The notes beneath the pieces were generated by a model. The model saw only the letters and a program-made list of their open reading frames with translations. It had not been told where the DNA came from and made no database searches. Below are positions 61,559 to 64,000 of a DNA stretch of 64,000 nt, piece after piece; positions within the stretch are counted from its first letter, which is position 1, and each line of letters begins with the position of its first letter. The position numbers and the translations under genes were made by a program. Source of the DNA: Elioraea thermophila (ex Habib et al. 2022). Its GTDB lineage: Bacteria > Pseudomonadota > Alphaproteobacteria > Acetobacterales > Acetobacteraceae. The DNA lies in assembly GCF_003336755.1 (NCBI RefSeq), contig NZ_QMDI01000013.1, forward strand, positions 124,001-188,000. The letters run 5' to 3'.

Positions 61559-62551
61559 ATGCGTCTCACCCGTCGCCGCCTCGGCGGACTCGCCGCTGCC
61601 GCCGCCCTCGCCGCCCCGCACGTCGCGCGGGCCAGGGTGGAAGGCACCCTCGTCCTCTATACCAGCCAGCTCGAGCCCGACGCCGCCGGCACCGCTCAGG
61701 CCTTCGAGCGCCTGCATCCGGGAGTGAAGGTGGAGTGGATCCGCGGCGGCACGGGGCAGATCATGACCCGTCTGCGCGCCGAGATCGCCGCTGGCAACCC
61801 GCGCCCCGACGTGCTTCTGGTCGCGGACAGCCTGACCTTCGAGGGACTGAAGGCGGAAGGGCGGCTGCGCGCCGTGCCCGAGGCGAAGACGGGCGCGGTG
61901 CCTGCCGAGCATCTCGACAAGGACCGCACCTATTTCGGCACCAAACTGATCACCACCGGGATCATGCACCACCTGCGGGCCCCCTTCGTGCCGCGGCGCT
62001 GGGAGGATCTGCTCGATTCGCGGGCGCGCAACCAAGTGGCGATGCCGTCGCCGTCGGTCTCGGGGGCAGCGGCGATCCACGTTCTCGCCACCGTGCAGCA
62101 GCCCTCCCTCGGCTGGGCCTATCTCGAGCGCCTCGTCGCCAACGGCGTGCAGGCGCGTGGCGGCAACGGGCCGGTGATGCAGGCGGTCGCCGGCGCCGAG
62201 CGCGCCTTCGGCATCGTCATCGACTACCTGCCGATCCGCGAGGCGGCGAAGGGAGCGCCCGTGCGCTTCGTCTTCCCCGAGGACGGGGTGTCCGCCATCA
62301 CCGAGCCCGCAGGCATTCTCGCGACGGCGCGGAACGTTCCGGCGGCGATCGCCTTCGTCGAGTTCCTGCTCTCGCGCCCCGGCCAGGAGCTCGCCGCCGC
62401 CCAGGGGTTCCTGCCGGTGGATCCGGCGGTGGCGCCGCCCGCGGGCTTCCCCGACCCGAAGACGATCAAGGTCATGCCCTTCGACGCGGCGCGCGCCTTG
62501 CGCGAGCAGGAGGAGACGCTGCGTCGCTTCGCGCAGCTGACGGGCGCCTGA
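61559..62551 (+). CDS. ABC transporter substrate-binding protein (iron(III)/family 1 type)
   Basis: 330 aa. Twin-arginine-like signal (TRRRLGGLAAAAALAAP, cut near ARA), then LVLYTSQLEPDAAGTAQAFE, VEWIRGGTGQIMTRLRAE and NPRPDVLLVAD, the start of FbpA/AfuA-like iron or polyamine/phosphonate binding proteins. Later blocks AMPSPSVSGAA and VIDYLPIREAAKGAPV fit. It captures the ligand in the periplasm. The permease gene follows seven bases after its stop, so the import system is one operon; the ATPase should lie beyond the window. Confidence 0.85.
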   Translation: MRLTRRRLGGLAAAAALAAPHVARARVEGTLVLYTSQLEPDAAGTAQAFERLHPGVKVEWIRGGTGQIMTRLRAEIAAGNPRPDVLLVADSLTFEGLKAEGRLRAVPEAKTGAVPAEHLDKDRTYFGTKLITTGIMHHLRAPFVPRRWEDLLDSRARNQVAMPSPSVSGAAAIHVLATVQQPSLGWAYLERLVANGVQARGGNGPVMQAVAGAERAFGIVIDYLPIREAAKGAPVRFVFPEDGVSAITEPAGILATARNVPAAIAFVEFLLSRPGQELAAAQGFLPVDPAVAPPAGFPDPKTIKVMPFDAARALREQEETLRRFAQLTGA

Positions 62552-62558
62552 GCCGGGC

Positions 62559-64000
62559 GTGACGCTTTCGGTGGGGCGGGGGCCGGCCGGCTTCGCCCTC
62601 CTCTGGTTGCTGCTGATCGGCGCGCTCCCCCTCGGACGCCTTCTGGCCGAGGGGTTCGCCGCCTCCCCGCTCGCCGTGCTGGACGAGCCGGCGGTGGCGC
62701 GGGCGGCGTTCACGTCGCTCGCGGTCGCGGCCGGCGCGTCCGCTGTCGCTGCCCTCATCGGCTCTTGCCTCGCCTACGCGCTCTACCTGCGCGGGCCGCC
62801 ACCCGGCCGCGGTGTCCTCGTCTTCCTCTCCGTCCTTCCGGTGCTGGTGCCGCCGCAGGTGATGGCGCTGGGCTGGATCCAGGCCTCGGGGCCCGCCTCG
62901 CCGCTGCTGCTCGCGCTCGGGCTGGCGCCGCCGCTCGGCACGCCCAATCCCGTCTATGGCTTGGGCGGGATGATCGCGCTGCTCGGCGTGCAGGGGGCGC
63001 CGCTCGTTCTCCTCAGCATCGCCGGTACGCTGCGCCGGCTGCCGGGCGAGGTGGTGCGGGCGGCCGAGGCGCTCGGCGCCCGCCCTGCCCAGGTGCTGGG
63101 CCGCATCCTGGTGCCGCTGCTCGCTCCCGCCGTCGCCGCCGGCGCCGCGCTTGCCTGGATCGCCGCGCTCGGCAATTTCGGTGTCGGCGTGCTGATCGGC
63201 ATCCCGGCGCGGCGCATCGTCATGACGGTGCTGATCTGGCGCCGCCTCTCGCTCGGCGGTCCCGCTGCGCTCGGTCAGGCGGCCGCGCTCTCCCTCGTGC
63301 TCGCGGTGATGGCGTTTCCTGCGCTGGCCGTGCAGTGGTGGGCGGCGCGACGCAGCCCGACACCTGGCGGCACGCCGTTCCGCCCCGTTCCAGGCGGCGG
63401 TGGACCGGCGTCGAGCCTCGCCGTCGGCCTCTATCTGCTCGTCGTCCTCGCCATCCCGTTCGCCGCGCTGCTCGCCGCCTCGCTGGTGCCGGCGGTGGGG
63501 GTGGAGATCTCGGCCGCGACGGCGACGCTGCGGAACTACGCCGCCGCACTCGCTCCGGGCGCGCACACAGCGCAGGCGATCCGCAACTCGGTCGGGCTCG
63601 CGCTGACCGCCGCCGGCTTGCTCGCCCTCGCCGCGTTGCCGATCGCGCTCGCCTTGCGCCGGCCGCCGGTGCGCCTTGCCTCCTCCGCCTCCGATCTCAC
63701 CTACGCCCTGCCCGGCACGTGCACCGCGATCGCCGTCATCCTGGTCGTGCTCTCCGTCCCCGGCGGCATCGTGCTTTACGGCTCTCTTGCCGCCATCCTG
63801 CTCGCCTATCTCGCCCGCTTCCAGGCGCTGGCCTTGCGCCCCGTCGCCGCCGCCTCGGCACGTCTCGATCCCATGCTGGACGCGGCGGCGCGGAGCCTCG
63901 GTGCGGGCCCGCTGCGGCGGCTCACCCGCGTGCAGGCACCTTTGCTTGCGCCGGCGATGGCCGCGGGCGCGATCCTGGTCGCACTGACCGCGGTGAACGA
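62559..64000 (+). CDS. ABC transporter permease, FbpB-like (runs off window)
   Basis: At least 480 codons from the GTG at 62559, still open at the window's edge. Repeated hydrophobic helices; two copies of the binding-protein-dependent permease loop can be seen, the first as RAAEALGARPAQVLGRILVP and the second as AARSLGAGPLRRLTRVQAP. This is the fused two-domain permease of Fbp/Sfu iron importers and of some thiamine/phosphonate systems. Works with the binding protein encoded just upstream. The 3' end is missing, so nothing can be said of the ATPase. Confidence 0.88.
   Translation, partial: MTLSVGRGPAGFALLWLLLIGALPLGRLLAEGFAASPLAVLDEPAVARAAFTSLAVAAGASAVAALIGSCLAYALYLRGPPPGRGVLVFLSVLPVLVPPQVMALGWIQASGPASPLLLALGLAPPLGTPNPVYGLGGMIALLGVQGAPLVLLSIAGTLRRLPGEVVRAAEALGARPAQVLGRILVPLLAPAVAAGAALAWIAALGNFGVGVLIGIPARRIVMTVLIWRRLSLGGPAALGQAAALSLVLAVMAFPALAVQWWAARRSPTPGGTPFRPVPGGGGPASSLAVGLYLLVVLAIPFAALLAASLVPAVGVEISAATATLRNYAAALAPGAHTAQAIRNSVGLALTAAGLLALAALPIALALRRPPVRLASSASDLTYALPGTCTAIAVILVVLSVPGGIVLYGSLAAILLAYLARFQALALRPVAAASARLDPMLDAAARSLGAGPLRRLTRVQAPLLAPAMAAGAILVALTAVN

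Noticed and set aside
1-64000. CRISPR arrays, insertion sequences, integrases, tRNA or rRNA genes
   Set aside because: Looked for regularly spaced repeats, transposase motifs and tRNA T-loop patterns while reading; none was convincing. Eye reading could miss a tRNA, so a tRNA scan would be decisive.

Overview
This window is high-GC DNA, commonly above 70 % G+C. It reads as the chromosome of an alphaproteobacterium, most likely Rhodospirillales/Acetobacteraceae. Evidence for this is a TrcR/DUF1013 cell-cycle regulator, a two-receiver PleD diguanylate cyclase, a pyrB-pyrC'-plsY-dprA-topA run and dense translationally coupled operons. The lineage call is inference from gene content; no rRNA or tRNA gene was recognised.

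Layout. 1-9.2 kb: lipoprotein fragment, pgsA and uvrC, a FolM/PTR1-like pteridine reductase, a secreted trypsin-like protease, a YgjP-type metalloprotease, DUF445, an AT-richer SH3/cysteine-hydrolase gene and two small genes. 9.2-15 kb: dgt, a wrecked glycosyltransferase gene, a lone ABC ATPase, yajC, a phosphatase and hldE. 15-23.7 kb: a surface-polysaccharide block with signs of recombination and decay: glycosyltransferases, FkbM methyltransferases (one frameshifted), a mosaic glycosyltransferase with an imported low-GC 5' part, a GT2-FkbM fusion and an asparagine synthase. 23.8-30.4 kb: pyrB, a catalytically suspect pyrC', plsY, dprA and topA. 30.4-41.7 kb: S41 protease, rpmG, pleD, PmtA-like methyltransferase, Hsp20, deacetylase, comM, ppsA and a lactate permease.

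41.7-59.1 kb is the most unusual part: two converging operons that together look like an expanded Srf (SrfA/SrfB/SrfC) machine. The plus-strand operon encodes three paralogous single-pass SrfA-like membrane proteins, a small exported protein, an OmpA-type lipoprotein and two coiled-coil lipoproteins. The minus-strand operon encodes SrfB (Hsp70/actin-fold ATPase), SrfC (dynamin-like GTPase), a Sel1-repeat membrane protein, a secreted von Willebrand A protein, a MacB/LolD-like ABC ATPase, an FtsX-like permease and a secreted SUMF1-fold protein without the catalytic cysteines. All seven minus-strand genes overlap or are spaced by one base, and the two operons overlap tail-to-tail. Inference: a trans-envelope assembly with a GTPase and an ATPase inside, an ABC motor in the inner membrane, and adhesion/scaffold parts in the periplasm and outer membrane. 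Its function is unknown.

59.1-64 kb: trcR with a good promoter, an acyl-CoA ligase, and an iron-type ABC binding protein with its permease running off the end of the window.
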